Positions 1 to 11,960 of a stretch of 64,000 nt of DNA are shown here, piece after piece. Every line of letters starts with the position of its first letter. The stretch's first letter is position 1. Made by a program: the position numbers and the translations under genes. A model generated the notes under the pieces. That model was not told the origin of the DNA, searched no databases, and saw only the letters and a list, made by a program, of their open reading frames with translations. The DNA comes from Neospora caninum Liverpool (taxonomy: Eukaryota; Apicomplexa; Conoidasida; Eucoccidiorida; Sarcocystidae), in contig NC_018396.1 of assembly GCF_000208865.1 (NCBI RefSeq), forward strand, positions 6,132,514 to 6,196,513, read 5' to 3'.

Positions 1-155
1 TCTCGTCCGGTGTCTCTGTTCACCTTTGTTTTCTTTTCTTTTTGTTTTCGTTTCGTGTTACCGGCTTCCTGGCAATCGCGGGGCCACCGAGGCAGCGAGT
101 CGGCCTGGCGACGCCGGGGTATTTGCGAGCGCGTGCGCCGATGGGTCTTTTTCAG

Positions 156-794
156 ATGGATCTCGGCATCGGCTGCTTCATCTTTGGTGCGGGCCTCGTG
201 TCGCCCCAAGCGCGAGGTACGTGTCCCAGAGGAGACTGCGCGCAGAAAGAGCGAGAATGTGACGAGGCCGACTCTGGAAAGTCGCGGAAGCAGCTGGGGA
301 AGAAGGGAAGACAAATCAGGCAGCGAGGTTACTGGGATGGACAAACGGACGGAGGCCGAGATGGAGTGGAGAGCACGAAGGCGAGGAGTCCTTCCACAGA
401 AGTAGACTCTCTCGTTTGCGTCTGTGGTTTCTCAGCAAAGGCCAACATCAAGAGTCCCGCTTCGTCGCGGGCAGTCTCCGCGCCAGAGCCAGCAAGGGCG
501 TCAGACGGAGAACCAGGAAGAGGAGAGACACCCGAGGGCGAGGCCGAGTCCAGGGACGCGTTGCATAGACTTAAATTCAAAAAATATGACGGTCAAGCAC
601 GAGCGGTGAAGACGGCGTTGCGTGTGGTCGGAAGAAGTGGCGTTTTGGGAATCGTGAGCGTCATCCGTCTCGTGGCGGTCTCTCTCGTCAACTACTACGT
701 AAGCTGAAGGACAAATCCCCAACGTAGACATATATATATACATATAATATACATATATACATGTATACATATATACATGTACGTTTATACATTT

Positions 795-832
<38 letters not shown>

Positions 833-867
833 TATACATATAATATACATATATACATATACATTTA

Positions 868-900
<33 letters not shown>

Positions 901-3900
901 ATACATATATACATATACATTTATACATGTACATTTATACATTTATACATATATATATATATATATGTATATACATAAAATATACATATACTATACATAT
1001 ATACATTTATACATATATACATTTATACATATATATATATATATATATATGTGGAGGTGGAAGTGTCAGTAGATTTGTGTGACTTCTCTTGAAAGAAGAG
1101 GGCAAAAAACAGAGGTTGGAGACTCGATAAAGCGCGAGCTTGGGGCAACAGCGACGGTTTGCGGAGAAACGATGCGGCACGTGTCAAGAGCCCGCGGAGG
1201 CGGAGGCACGAGCAGAGCTTGGTGCCTGTGGCGGAACGAAGTCAGGGAAAGGCCAGACGGGGAAAAGTGAAGACTGCAGCGAGTGGGAGACAGTGTGGTT
1301 GCGGACCAGTCATGGCGGACGAGCTCGAAAGGGGAGCGAATGCGAGACGCCATAGGGCCGAAAAGGGGGAAGGGGAAACGTAAAGATGTTGTCGGCCATG
1401 GCGGCGGTTTGTGCCTGTCGCTTCTGTCTCACTGGCAAACACGACGCACCTCAGCTTGTCAAAAGGTGATTCTTGGTTTGCCTCAGACCCCGGTCACGGA
1501 GTACGGCAAGCACTGGAATTTTTACATGTCTCTGATGATTCTCTTTCTCGGTACGTTTCCTCGCTTCTCCCCTCATGTTTCCGCCACGATTAGTCCTGCT
1601 TTCTTCATTGGGTTCTCGCCCGCCTTCAGCCTTTCTCTTCCCTCCCGGGCAAAGCAGTTACTCCGCATTACTCCTAGGCGGATGAAAGAGGTTGGCAGAC
1701 GAATATAAACATGTATCTGCATCTATGTTTATATGCGTATATTGTTATATACTTTTGTACGGTGGTCGTGTCTTGCTTCGACGTGTTTGGAGGGAAGGGA
1801 GCGGTGGCGAGACAGTACCATCGCCAGGTCTGGATGGCACGAGAAGTCAGTATCGATAAGCAAACAAGCATGTTTCTACACCTGTCAGGCGCATCCGCCC
1901 GTTTCTCGCTGATGCACACCCGCAGCGAGAAATGCCTCTCGACACTCCCCACGCCTGTCCGCGCATGTGGTGAAGAAAGACGGTATATGCATATACCGAT
2001 ATATATATATATATGCATGCATTTGAGTCGACTGTGCTTTTCTCGTGGGTGTGGTTGGAACCTGGATGGATGCACGTCTCTCTCTGTGTCGTTTCGCCAC
2101 GCGTTTTGTGTTTCTTTCCTGTCCTCCGTTCAGCGGCGGAGCTCTTGTTGCCGGAGGCATCTTTCAGCGCTCTCCTCTACGTTCCTGTAGGCGTTGCGGT
2201 CGCTGCTGGTAGGCCCCGGCTTTTGCTTCCGAGCGTTTGATGCGACGTGATCTGTTCAGCGTCTTACGGACCAAAGCTTCTGACTTTTCTCGTGCTGGTT
2301 CGACGGTCCCGTCGCGTTCGGCTCTGATAAATGCGTAGCCGTCCCTAACGTGAACCAACTTTTTTCCCAAAGGCCCGCTGGGGCCACCGAGAAGCGACTT
2401 GCTGATCCCTGCCCCGGAGACAGGCGGTTTTCCGTTTTTCGCCCTCTCGAGGTGGCGTGCGAATGGCGTGTTCCGGACACCAGGACCGAGGGCTCGAGGG
2501 TTCGAGAGAGTTCTCTTCGGTGTCTCCGCGACACACACGTTCCTTCGCCTCTCTCCTTGTGCGTCTCTACAGCGTACCAGCTTCTGCTGTGGGTAACCGA
2601 CGCAGAGACATGGGTTCTCACCGCGCGCAGAGACAGTAAGCGCGTTTCTCATCAGCATTTTCGCGGCTGCTTTCAGCTGTTTACTCTGCTGAATGCGGCT
2701 CTGTTCTCTCTCGGCCTCGCGCGCGCGAAACCCACTGCAAAGGCTCCTGTCCTGGGGCGCCGGGGTCTCCCTTCTTCCACCTTTTTCTCCGTCGCCTTCC
2801 CGCCCTTCCAGTGGCTGGAGAGGACACCAGATTTCGACGCGGGCGCGGGAACCCCTGGGCGTCTCTCTCACGCTCGCCGCTTCGTTTCTCATTCCTAGAG
2901 ATGTCTGTCGCGTTCGCCTCTTCCAGTGCGCCGGTTGTCCGCGTCGCTGGTGCTACCGCCCTTTTGCCTGGCCTCGGCCTCGTTTTGTGTCTCACTCGGG
3001 CACCCGTGTCTTGGCGTCTTTTCTTCTCGCTTGTTGTTTTCCTAGATTTTTTCACTGCAAATCGCGAGGGCATTCTTGGCTGCGCAGGTGAGTCTCTCTC
3101 TTAGGTCTTTCGTCTCTGTGTACCGGCGCTCCCAATCTTCCCTGCAGACAGCCGAGCGCAATGCACGCGTTGCCGATATGCGCCGCGTTTTCTGGCCCTC
3201 TTCTTCCTCTCCTTCACCTGGCCGATTCGCTTTTCGGGCCGTGCTCCGTTGCTCCGTCACCAGTGCTTTCTTCGCCTGCCTCCTCGTTTCACGTGTCTCC
3301 TGGTCATGTTGCGTTGCTTCTGCTGTCCTTCCAAAAAACCTTTGCCGGGGTCGGCCTTCTTCTGGGCTCGCTCGTTCGCGGCCGCCTGGCGCCTGGCCGC
3401 ATGCATCTCCTCGCACCGATGCGGCTGTTGGCTTCTCCTGTCCCTCCCTTTCTCGCGCTTCCGTCCTGTCGTCCTCAGAGTCTGTCGACACCAAAGTTTC
3501 TGCCGTCTGGTGCCGTCCTCGCTTGTCGTCCTCGTGTTTCCTTTTTCGGCGGCTACCCTCAGCTTGTTCTCTGTCCCGTCGGTCCTCTGTCGTGCATGCA
3601 CTGGGCCGTTGAGATCCTCTGCGGTTCCGCAGGCTTTTTCTCCCTTTACATGATTGGCGCGGGCGTCGGATCACTCATTTTCCGCGTGGCTTCTGCCTCG
3701 AGGTGAGGAAGCGTTGCCGTGTCTCTTTCGTCGTTTTGCACTCCTCGCTCTGTTCCCACTTCCGCGCCTTCCTCTCCTTCCCCATGGACGAGGACGCTTC
3801 AACGTGGAATGACAACAACGGGGAGACGACAGGCTTCCACATAAATATACATACAGTGTTGATAGTCAGATACTTAAATATAAGCTGGCATATACATATT

Positions 3901-6200
3901 TGCGTATTCGTATATATTTGGTGAACGTACGTACGTTGATACACATGTAGTCTTAATTTCCCATATATATATATATATATATATATATGGATATATACAG
4001 ATATGGATATATATATATATATCGTTGCAAGCAGATGACGTATTTGCAGTGACTACACATGCATGCTGACCGAGAGACCCGTAGCTCCTTCTAAAGGCCG
4101 GCAAGCCCCCATCTGTGTGTATACATGTGTGCGCATGCATGCGTATTGGCTCTTCCGTTAAACATCATCGGCACGTGCATGAAATCTGTGTCCCCCTAGG
4201 TCTCCAGGTTGTGTTTTCCTGCGTTCCTGGGTGCATACGAATGTACATCTCTACAGTGTCAGAAAGCGGAGGAGAGGCATGTGGGTGGATCGAGTCTGTC
4301 TCTCAGAGACTGGAGAAAACGACAAGGGTTTGGCAGGACAGCAGTGCCAAAGAAACAAACACCGATTTCCTGCACGGCTGCGCACAATTGCCTTGACTTG
4401 TTGTCTGCATAGATCTGAAAAGAGAGCAAACCATTTGCTTTGCTTCATTCGTGTGGTCTCCATTCTATCAGGCGGGAAGAGAATGGACCCATACGAGAGA
4501 GAGAAGAGGCAACGAAAAAGTCCCGCTTGGTCTCGTCCCCGCCGTCTCGCTTCACGCTCATCGCCGTCCTACTGGGGTAAGCGTCTGGCGGTTTCTACCC
4601 CTTCTTGAGAGAGACACGCGTCCGTGGCGAAATCCAAATCCCTGCATGCACGTGACAGATAGACGGTTTTTGTCCATGTTTCTGCGGCGGTGGGGCGCCT
4701 TCGAAATGAAGAACTGGATCAACACACAGATGCCTCGTCACACATGCTTGTGCCGTCCGATCCCGCGTCCGCGATCGCCACATGCAGTGTATCTTAACCT
4801 CTAGAGGGAAGGCGGGAAAGTCAGATTACCGCGAGTGCTGCCTAGCTAAAGCGACGCGTTATCTAGTTTTATAGAATGCATGCAAGTACACAAACACACG
4901 CATATCTTTTCCGGAATAGCCAGCAGCAACGGGTGTCTTTTGGCCGCCGAGTTTCTTGCGCGGTAGCAATTCGTGCTCGTGTTCCGTAAAGTGGATGTTT
5001 CCAAGAACGCGTTTCTATTTGGTAAAAAGGTGCTGTTTCTTTGTCTTCTTGTCTGCTTCAGCGCTGCGGTTTGTTTCTACCTCTACGCCCTTGTTTTCGC
5101 GTTTTATCTTGATCTCCTTCCTATGCGCCGCCTGGTAAGTTCTTCCGCCTGCCTCCGGTCGTCTGCATGCTTCGCTCCTTCTTGTCTCTTGTGTGGTCTT
5201 GTGTTTTTGCCTGCTTCTCGACCTCCTTCAAAGGCTGTTCCACACGCTGTTTTCCCCTTCTTGGCTCGTCTCGCGTATCCGCCTTTTTCCCCTTCTCTTC
5301 TCGGCTGCTCAGTTCTCGCCTCTGCTCAGTTCTCGCCTCTGCTCAGTTCTCGCCTCTGCTCAGGAGCAAAAAGGTTGCGCGTCGCTGTGCCCCGTTGCTG
5401 CGGGTTTCCTTTCGCGTTTCTTCCTCCAGCGCGCTGTCGCACACCTCCTTGTAATCTTCCGTTCTGACTCTCTATCGCTTCTCCGGTGTTCGGCCCTTCG
5501 ACATCCTGTGTTTTCGCTGGCCGACCGCTTCGCCTCTTGCGCGCACAGATCAATTTGCCTTGGGTTCTCCTCGTCGCCGCTCTAAATGTGTACGGCATTG
5601 CTGGACTCCTCTTGTCAGATGTTCTCCTCGGTAAGCTGGCCGGTCTCCTTGCTGGGCCTCTGACCGCGCAGTGGGGGGAGTAGCTTCGGTGTCTCCGAAG
5701 ATTTTGTCTCCGCGTTGGTGCACACAAATTGGTGAGAGGAACACACGTGCCGACACCCGAGTACACGGGTAGGCAAGAGCAGGTGAAGGAGGGCATGTCT
5801 GCATATACCTCTATTTGGGTATCTACAGAGAGATCCCCTTCGTCTCCACCGATATCTACTCACACATCTCGCCCTAGACGCAGCACTTTGGCGTGTAAGG
5901 AAGCGCCAGGTGCGCTGTTGTGGTTGGTCGGTGCGTGTCTTCACTGTCGTGGATGGCGTGTGTGTGCTGTCAGGCCGGGGGCCATCCGGAGCCTCGTACC
6001 TTCTGGTGGGGCTTTCGCAGAATCAAATTTTCATTTTTTTGATCGCCAACGTGCTCTGCGGCGTGATCGGACTGAGTGTCGATACGCTTCTCGTTTCACC
6101 TGCGGTGGCCTTTGGTCTGCTTTTTCTTTATGGTTGGAGCTGGGCATTTGTCGCCTTTCTCTTTGGCTACTCAAAGAAACGGATTCCTTTGAGTTTGTAG
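156..6200 (+). CDS. PIGW: GPI inositol acyltransferase PIG-W/GWT1-like, 3' part (5' end outside window)
   Basis: This family acylates the inositol of glucosaminyl-phosphatidylinositol in the ER membrane, an early step of GPI-anchor synthesis. Eleven exons join in phase: 156-216, 436-698, 1487-1550, 2134-2208, 2573-2635, 3046-3087, 3633-3702, 4472-4576, 5062-5134, 5549-5630 and 5974-6200 (TAG), giving 374 residues. Family landmarks appear in the expected order: [16 protein letters not shown] in exon 1, [12 protein letters not shown] then [13 protein letters not shown] (family EYGxHWNFF) in exons 2-3, a YQLLLW segment, the NREGI motif (exon 6), hydrophobic segments in exons 7-10, and [18 protein letters not shown] near the C-terminus. 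Homologues are about 500 residues, so roughly 150-190 N-terminal residues should lie upstream of position 1. Exon 2 adds a polar loop of about 50 residues (Ala/Glu/Arg/Ser-rich) after the DLG motif that human PIG-W lacks. All junctions are GT-AG. The family call rests on remembered motifs, not a search. Confidence 0.9.
729..1050. repeat. TATA/TATACA microsatellite block in a PIG-W intron
   Basis: About 320 bases consist almost entirely of TA, TATACA and TTTATACA units, inside the intron between 698 and 1487. The Tyr/Ile-rich frames here on both strands are translations of the repeat, not genes. Confidence 0.9.
3959..4026. repeat. TA microsatellite in a PIG-W intron
   Basis: Runs of TA broken by GGATATA units lie in the intron between 3702 and 4472. 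GCATGCATGC words follow at about 4059-4143. Confidence 0.85.
5306..5363. repeat. 17-bp tandem repeat, about 3.4 copies, in a PIG-W intron
   Basis: The unit TGCTCAGTTCTCGCCTC occurs three times back to back and then as a 7-base partial copy, within the intron between 5134 and 5549. It contains repeated CTCAG/TTCTC words that resemble acceptor tracts. Confidence 0.9.
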
Positions 6201-7770
6201 CTTCTCTGCGTCTTTGTCACGAGCTCTGTATGTGTCCGTGGGAACCATCCTCTGTTCTGCTGTGTCAGCCTTTTTCGGGAACATACGTGCGGTTTTTCTA
6301 CTAAGACCTGGCTCGCCAAGAGGCGTCCTGCATGTGAATGCAGAAAAACAGTAAAACGCATGAATTTCTCCGTTGGGGCGAGGGGGCGGCCATGTGCCGC
6401 CCTTTTCCACCTCTCCAGCTCCGGCCCACAGCGCGACATACGCATTCTCCCGTGTACTTGCCCGTGACGCTCAATTTCCGAGTTTCTCTTTTCACCGCTT
6501 GGCCTGGTCTACGTTAGCTTCTAAGGTCCAACTCCAACGCGCCTTGCATTGCCAGCGGAACAAGCATCCAATCTAAAAACTAGAAAGGTAGAGAGGACGA
6601 CGATGAAAAGCAAGGAAACAGTAAACTGTTTATATCTGTTGAGAGAAAACACAACTGCACCCAAAAGGGAGTCCTCAACGGGAAAAAACAAAAAAGGTCG
6701 CCTCAAAGAGGCAAAGAAACAAGGATACAGCAGACAAAAAGAGTATTCCAAAACAGTCCAGGAAACAAATGCAGATCACAAAACGGATCACAGCGAATCC
6801 AGCTTCGTGGCAACAGCTCCGATCCAACCGTTTCCACCTCCTCCCTTGTTCTCTCCACCTCACCGCTCCCCGCCTTTCTCTCACCACGTCCTCCCTGTTC
6901 CACGTCTCGCCCTCTAAACGAATAAAGGCTCCTGTGTCCTCTGTCGATTCCTTTCTCTCTGTGTGTTTCTCTGTCCCTCCCGCATGCTCGCTGGAGTCCT
7001 CCCTTCCTCGCGTTAGAGTTCGCGCGGGACGGAAGCCCCAGTTTCTGCTTTTTAGATGCATCCGAGCCGACCAGAACCCATCAGATCTCTCTTCGAAACG
7101 GTCTACAGCTCTACCCTCTCCACATGAAAAAAAAACAACCGTATGCATCGGCCTGAATATGCACGTACAAAACTTTTTACACAAAACGACGCCTTTCTTT
7201 CGACCTATCGATATGCGACTCCAGCGTAAGCTGAGGAAAAACGCGAACGGAGGCACAGTGGCGGAGAAACGGACAGCGGGGGACTCCTCACAGGGAAAGA
7301 AAGAATAGACAGCAGGACACAGAGTGAGCAGTCTAATAGAAAAGAGATAGTTACGAAAGCAGAAGGACGATAGGGGAATGAGGATGACGGATACTGAGTT
7401 CTCGCTGCGGAGTGAAAGGGAAACGAGACGCGAAGAAAAAGCACGGAGTAACTGTTTTTCCCTTTACGATTCTCTCTCATTATTCGTCTTCTTCCTGCGT
7501 AACAGTGAAAGGAAAGTATCTTCGTGCCGGCGGGCAGTCCTCTAGCTCGTTTATCCCTTTTCGTCGGTATGTTTCCGTTTCTCCAGAAAACGATTCTCAT
7601 CCTCTCGTTACGCTTGTCGCGCAATCTTCTCCCTCCATCCTCCCTTCCCTCCACCTGCTTTACCACGTGTGAGAAGCCGGTGTTTCCCACCGTCTCTCTC
7701 TAGCTCCTTGACTTTCTCTCGATGCCTGTTGGAGCCCTGTCATGGGAATGAACGGCTCTCATTGTCTATC
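6201..7770. other. Intergenic region between convergent genes
   Basis: This should hold the 3' UTRs of the PIG-W gene (+) and the small gene ending at 7771 (-). Open frames exist on both strands (for example about 190 codons on the minus strand at 6675-7256), but they overlap each other, match nothing I recognise and have no supporting splice structure. An AATAAA word occurs near 6921 on the plus strand. I see no RNA gene. Confidence 0.6.
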
Positions 7771-8184
7771 TTAAAACGGTTTGTCTGCGGCCACGGCCCC
7801 CGCAGAAGCAGTCGATTTGTCGGCGGTCGCAAAGGGGGAGAGAACAAAAGGGTGTTTCTGGTCGTATGAGAACAGGCGTGCTTTCATCCACAAACTCATC
7901 AAGGTTTGCTTGGGGTCTTTTTCATCGACAGGTCGCGGGCACAACGCCGCGTACGCGAAATCGACGCGCCGCTTTTGCTCTCCACGGCAGTTCAGGTACT
8001 GAGGAAGTGCCTTCAAAACGTCGGGGTCATCCCAAGAAAGACTCTGAAAGGCGCTTTCCATGGCTTTCGGCTCCTGCCATCCTGCAGCGGAGTCGTAGGC
8101 CGCCAGCAGTTTGAGGTCCCCGAGCAGGCGGTCCATGTGCGGTGACGACCCGCTTGACGAGGCCGACGCAGAAGGAGGCGACAT
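7771..8184 (-). CDS. Small unrecognised protein (137 residues)
   Basis: A single open frame starts at the ATG at 8184 (MSPPSASASSSG) and ends at 7771. The ATG follows a pyrimidine-rich leader typical of coccidian 5' UTRs. After a short Ser/Ala-rich N-terminus the middle has ordinary globular composition: MDRLLGDLKLLAAYDSAAGW, then WDDPDVLKALPQYLNC and RRVDFAYAALC with two Cys, then LMSLWMKARLFSYDQK. An in-frame upstream ATG at 8328 would add 48 residues including a strongly hydrophobic stretch (VLPLFFCGFAFFSGLF), which could be a signal sequence or translated leader. I cannot tell from sequence alone which start is used. I do not recognise the family. It is convergent with PIG-W and divergent from the secreted-protein gene at 9150. 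Confidence 0.6.
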   Translation of the reverse strand: MSPPSASASSSGSSPHMDRLLGDLKLLAAYDSAAGWQEPKAMESAFQSLSWDDPDVLKALPQYLNCRGEQKRRVDFAYAALCPRPVDEKDPKQTLMSLWMKARLFSYDQKHPFVLSPFATADKSTASAGAVAADKPF

Positions 8185-9149
8185 CGTGGAAAAGGGGAGT
8201 TGTACAAAGAGGAAGGCGTCAACGGAAGAGGAAAACAAACCCGAAAAGAAGGCGAAACCACAAAAAAAAAGTGGAAGAACGGGCCGGAGCTGCACGAGAG
8301 CGGCGTACCGGGTGGACGGCAGAAACACGGGAAGATTTCAGCTGTACGTACTGCCGAAGAAAACGAAACGCTACACGGGACGACGCGAAATACAGGGAGA
8401 CGACCAGCAGATCCGAAAGAGAACGCGGCGAGACAGAAACCCGGGGGTATGCACACCTACTTTGCCGCCTAACGCAGAATCGGCTTTGTCCCGCCAGGGC
8501 AGGAAAAAAACCCGAGCATGCAACCCGAAAAACGGGATCCGTTTCGCTCATGTGGCGCATGCCAATAGCCACTACCGCAGTGTTTCTGGACGGCGCGCGC
8601 AACCCCGCCAGCGACAGTCACCGGTTTCTGGGGGAGAGTCAGAGACGCAGACCCCCGAAATTTGTAAGGATCCGGGGGGAGGGTTGGACGGGTCCGGATG
8701 AGGGGTCCCAGGGACGCCATGTCTGGATCCGGCTTCCTTGGCTGACAACTGCGTCGAGGCTAGTGTGTGAATCTTCCAGATATATTGGTCTTCGATACAG
8801 AGCATATTTTGCTTGTTTTATCTGTTTTCGCGAAGTCTGCTAGTGCAGCTAACGTTCGGGCGCGTCGCGTTGATACGAACCCGTCGCATTTCCTATCCAC
8901 CCTATCTCCGGCCATCGAGGCGCGCTTCTCGTGCTCCCGGTAGCCACTAGGGGGAGGCATCGCTCTCACACACCGTCGATGAGGTCTCTCTAAGTACCTG
9001 CGTGTTTCCTGACGAGTGGGTACAGGTGGTCATATCACAGTAATTGCGGTTTTTTGTTCTCATCTTGTCGTTTCCCCAAGTCTCTCTTGTCTCGACTGCT
9101 GTTTGCATCGATCGTTTTTTTTGTTCACGACTTCGTCGCATTCCACAAC
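8185..9149. promoter_or_regulatory. Shared upstream region of a divergent gene pair
   Basis: The minus-strand gene starts at 8184 (or 8328) and the plus-strand secreted-protein gene at 9150, so 0.8-0.97 kb holds both promoters and 5' UTRs. No TATA-like element can be assigned. Inverted GGATCCGG-type words cluster at about 8668-8735. The frames across 8110-8843 (+) are Arg/Thr-rich antisense shadows. Confidence 0.4.
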
Positions 9150-11089
9150 ATGGTGAACCTCGCTGCCGTGTCAGGTGCTGCTTTCGCGGTTGCCTGCTTT
9201 CCAGCCGTCGTCTCCGCAAGGAAAGGTAGGTTGGTGTTTCCCTCGGTGGAAGATTTGCGATTTTGTCAGTAACAAATTCACGATATATTGGTCTCAGATC
9301 TGGTTCAACGCAGTGTACACAGACCGTGGACTGGCATCGACGGCGCTGCTCACTCTTGCGTAGCTCCGTCTCGATGCTGGGCAAGGTGAACAGCATATTG
9401 ACGCCTTTTCAGGGACAAAAGATGGTGAAGGCGAAAAAGGTAGTATAGATGTTCAATGGGAAAACAACTTCTGTTCCGCGCTTGGTTTGTGTCTTTCGCG
9501 TTTGCAGCTGTAGGCACGGCGGCGCGCCACACTTCTCTTGTGAACGAACCGGTGGCTCTGGCCCAGCTCAGCAGCGGTAAGTCGATGATAGTGTTCCTCG
9601 CGGAGAAATGGGAGTAATTTTGTAGAGATGCATTCCAGATTATTTAGCGCTCAGTAGGGGGACAAGTTTCTCGTGTTTTGCATCTACATCATTGCTTCCA
9701 GCCGATACTCCCCTTCCAAGCAAAGAAGCCGTCATTTTCGAGGATTTTTTTCCTCATCAGATCCTGCACAGTCTTGCGAGAGATTGTAATCAACGAATGG
9801 TGCGGTTGGGTGCACCTTCGAAGCCACGGCTTTAGATCGTTTTTTTTCTCTTTGACGAGCAGTGTCTGGTACACCTTGTGCGTGTTGCGAGTTGCGTTCT
9901 AAAGAGAGAGCTTACATCGGAGTCGGAACTTTTTCCCAGAATGCGACGCAAACAGTGCTCTCTCTGTAAAAAGTTATTCGTGAATCCCGGGACTCACACT
10001 GGTGTGATTCGGACTTGAAGCATTCTTAGCCCCGCAGGATCGGGGCCTGCATCCTACGGGAAGCTCTATGGTGCGCAGCCTGCCTCCGCATATGTATATA
10101 TATGTATATATATATATATATAGACATGCAAACGGTTCCGTTTATATTGTGGCAGTCGTGTTGACGTGGATGCGTTTGTGTGTTTGTTACGTCTTTGCAG
10201 TTCTCGAGCTCGTCACTGTACCCTGCGACGCGGTACATGTTCAGGGCACGATGGGTGCGAATGACCTCGTCAAAATCACTGGAGCAGGATGGGGGTCAGG
10301 TGCTCTCCAGTTTCAAGTATCACACCCGGTGAAAACGGGGGGCGACAAAAGCCGGAGTCAGCTTGCGTCGGTCACGTGCTACTCAAGCGACGCCACAGAT
10401 GCTCCGGAGGGGAAAGCCGGAAAGTGTTTCCTCACCAAACCCGCCGAGGACGGATCTTCAGATGAACCACAAGAAACAGAAGTTTCTCTCCCTATCACTA
10501 GCCACAACAATGCATTCATGTTTGTCTGCTCTGCAAGTACTGCTCCCGGAGTCCAGTGCGACGTTTACGCCTTCGATAATGTGTAAGTTTCATTGGCATT
10601 CTTGTTACCTTAGAATACGGGGCAAGTGTGGCAACGGATCTACTACATTTCGCAGAATGGTTGCCGCTCTCAGACAGCTTCCTGGTGTGGCAGGAGGGAT
10701 TGAGTGTCTCGGTGATAGTCACCATAGGTGTTGGGGGGACGATGTTGTATGCGCCGGAGCACTGGCGTTTAGTCAGTGTAACCCTATTCAGTCCAAGGGG
10801 GCGGGATAGATACCCATTGCAGTTCCTGCAGATAGCTGTGGGGATGTTGAAATTTTGCCGCGTTTCCTGCATTTGCTTTTGCAGAGCCAACAACGGGTGG
10901 AGCGTGAAGACACTGGACCTTGGCCTCTCGACCAGTACGGACCTAGGTTTTTCTGTCCATGCAGAAGCGTTGAACACCATGAAGGCGTACGCAAGCAGCT
11001 CTTTGACTGTGGCAAGGCACGACATTTCCTTGGGGTGCAAGAATACACCCGTCGAAGAGGAAACGACGCCGCAGGGAGAGGAAGCGTAA
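9150..11089 (+). CDS. Secreted six-cysteine protein, unrecognised family
   Basis: Four exons join in phase: 9150-9225, 9508-9576, 10201-10582 and 10885-11089 (stop), giving 243 residues. All junctions are GT-AG. The protein opens with a classical signal peptide (MVNLAAVSGAAFAVACFPAV, cleavage likely near VSA-RK). The mature part has exactly six Cys, in contexts TVPCDA, SVTCYS, GKCFLT, FVCSAS, VQCDVY and SLGCKN. There is no C-terminal hydrophobic tail, so neither a GPI-anchor signal nor a transmembrane helix is visible; the tail is acidic (PVEEETTPQGEEA). Six Cys in a domain of about 160 residues recalls coccidian SRS and apicomplexan 6-Cys surface domains, but I cannot see their diagnostic motifs, so the comparison is only an analogy. 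A secreted or parasitophorous-vacuole location is inferred from the signal peptide. Confidence 0.75.
10090..10122. repeat. TA/TATG microsatellite in an intron of the secreted-protein gene
   Basis: About 33 bases of TA with TATG interruptions, ending roughly 80 bases before the acceptor of exon 3. Confidence 0.8.
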
Positions 11090-11938
11090 TGGGTCCCGGC
11101 GCGCATGTCTCGATCGAATAAACAGTGAAAAAACTCCGCAAATGCAGACACGCCCTCTCTCGTTCACGGTATATGTCCCATTGGCTGCGCAGACTGCTGG
11201 GCCCCGAAGGCCCTCACGTTTGTCTGCTGTAGTCAGGCGTCTATTCAGTTTTCCTGGTTCGGGAGCACAGGGGCCAAAGTTTGGTAATGTCGATCGTCCT
11301 GGTGATGCTATTTTTTTGATCGAGAGGTGCGAAATATGCCCGGTAGATGTGGTCAGTCTGTTTCGACGTCTATAGAGATGTGTTTCTTACCGGCGGTGCC
11401 GGTCTATGGAGCTCGAGGTGGAAATGTGTGACCGAACACAACCCCTGACATTTCAAAATGTGTGTCACCATTTCTTCTTTCTGACTCGCGGCGTTTCGGA
11501 CTGGGTCACCGCCGACACACGGGGAATTTAGACTTCAGACGCAGTGAGCTAATAAGTGCGAAATAGGTGCCCAGAGGGGTGTGTCTCGTTTGGGGGAAAG
11601 AAAAGGACAAACCGGGTTCTCAGTCGGTCGTCACAGTAAGAGGGTGGCGAGCCGACACACCAGTTAAGCTCCATGAGGAACGCCCGGCTTCGTTAGTTTG
11701 TGAGAAGAGAGGATCTGCCACTCAACTTCTACCTGCTTAACACAGACGTTATAAAGTGAGCGAGGCCACGTAGTTCGGGTTCCGTGGTTACGCATCCCCA
11801 GTTTCGCTGTGATCCGTCTGGTACACACTCTCCGCTGCGTAGACATTGTTCAGAGAGTATAGCAACTCTTTCCCAAATAGGGCGAATGATGTCTCTTTCT
11901 TAATTTGGGAACCTGCCGTTCATAATAGCCAGTTTCGC

Positions 11939-11960
11939 GTATATATATATATATATATAT
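11939..11960. repeat. TA microsatellite
   Basis: About eleven TA units in intergenic sequence. Confidence 0.8.

Noticed and set aside
777..1082. Tyr/Ile repeat frames on both strands
   Set aside because: They are translations of the TATA/TATACA microsatellite inside a PIG-W intron.
8779..9296. Short near-identical words (GATATATTGGTCT) about 500 bases apart
   Set aside because: Only 13 bases match and no flanking similarity extends the repeat.
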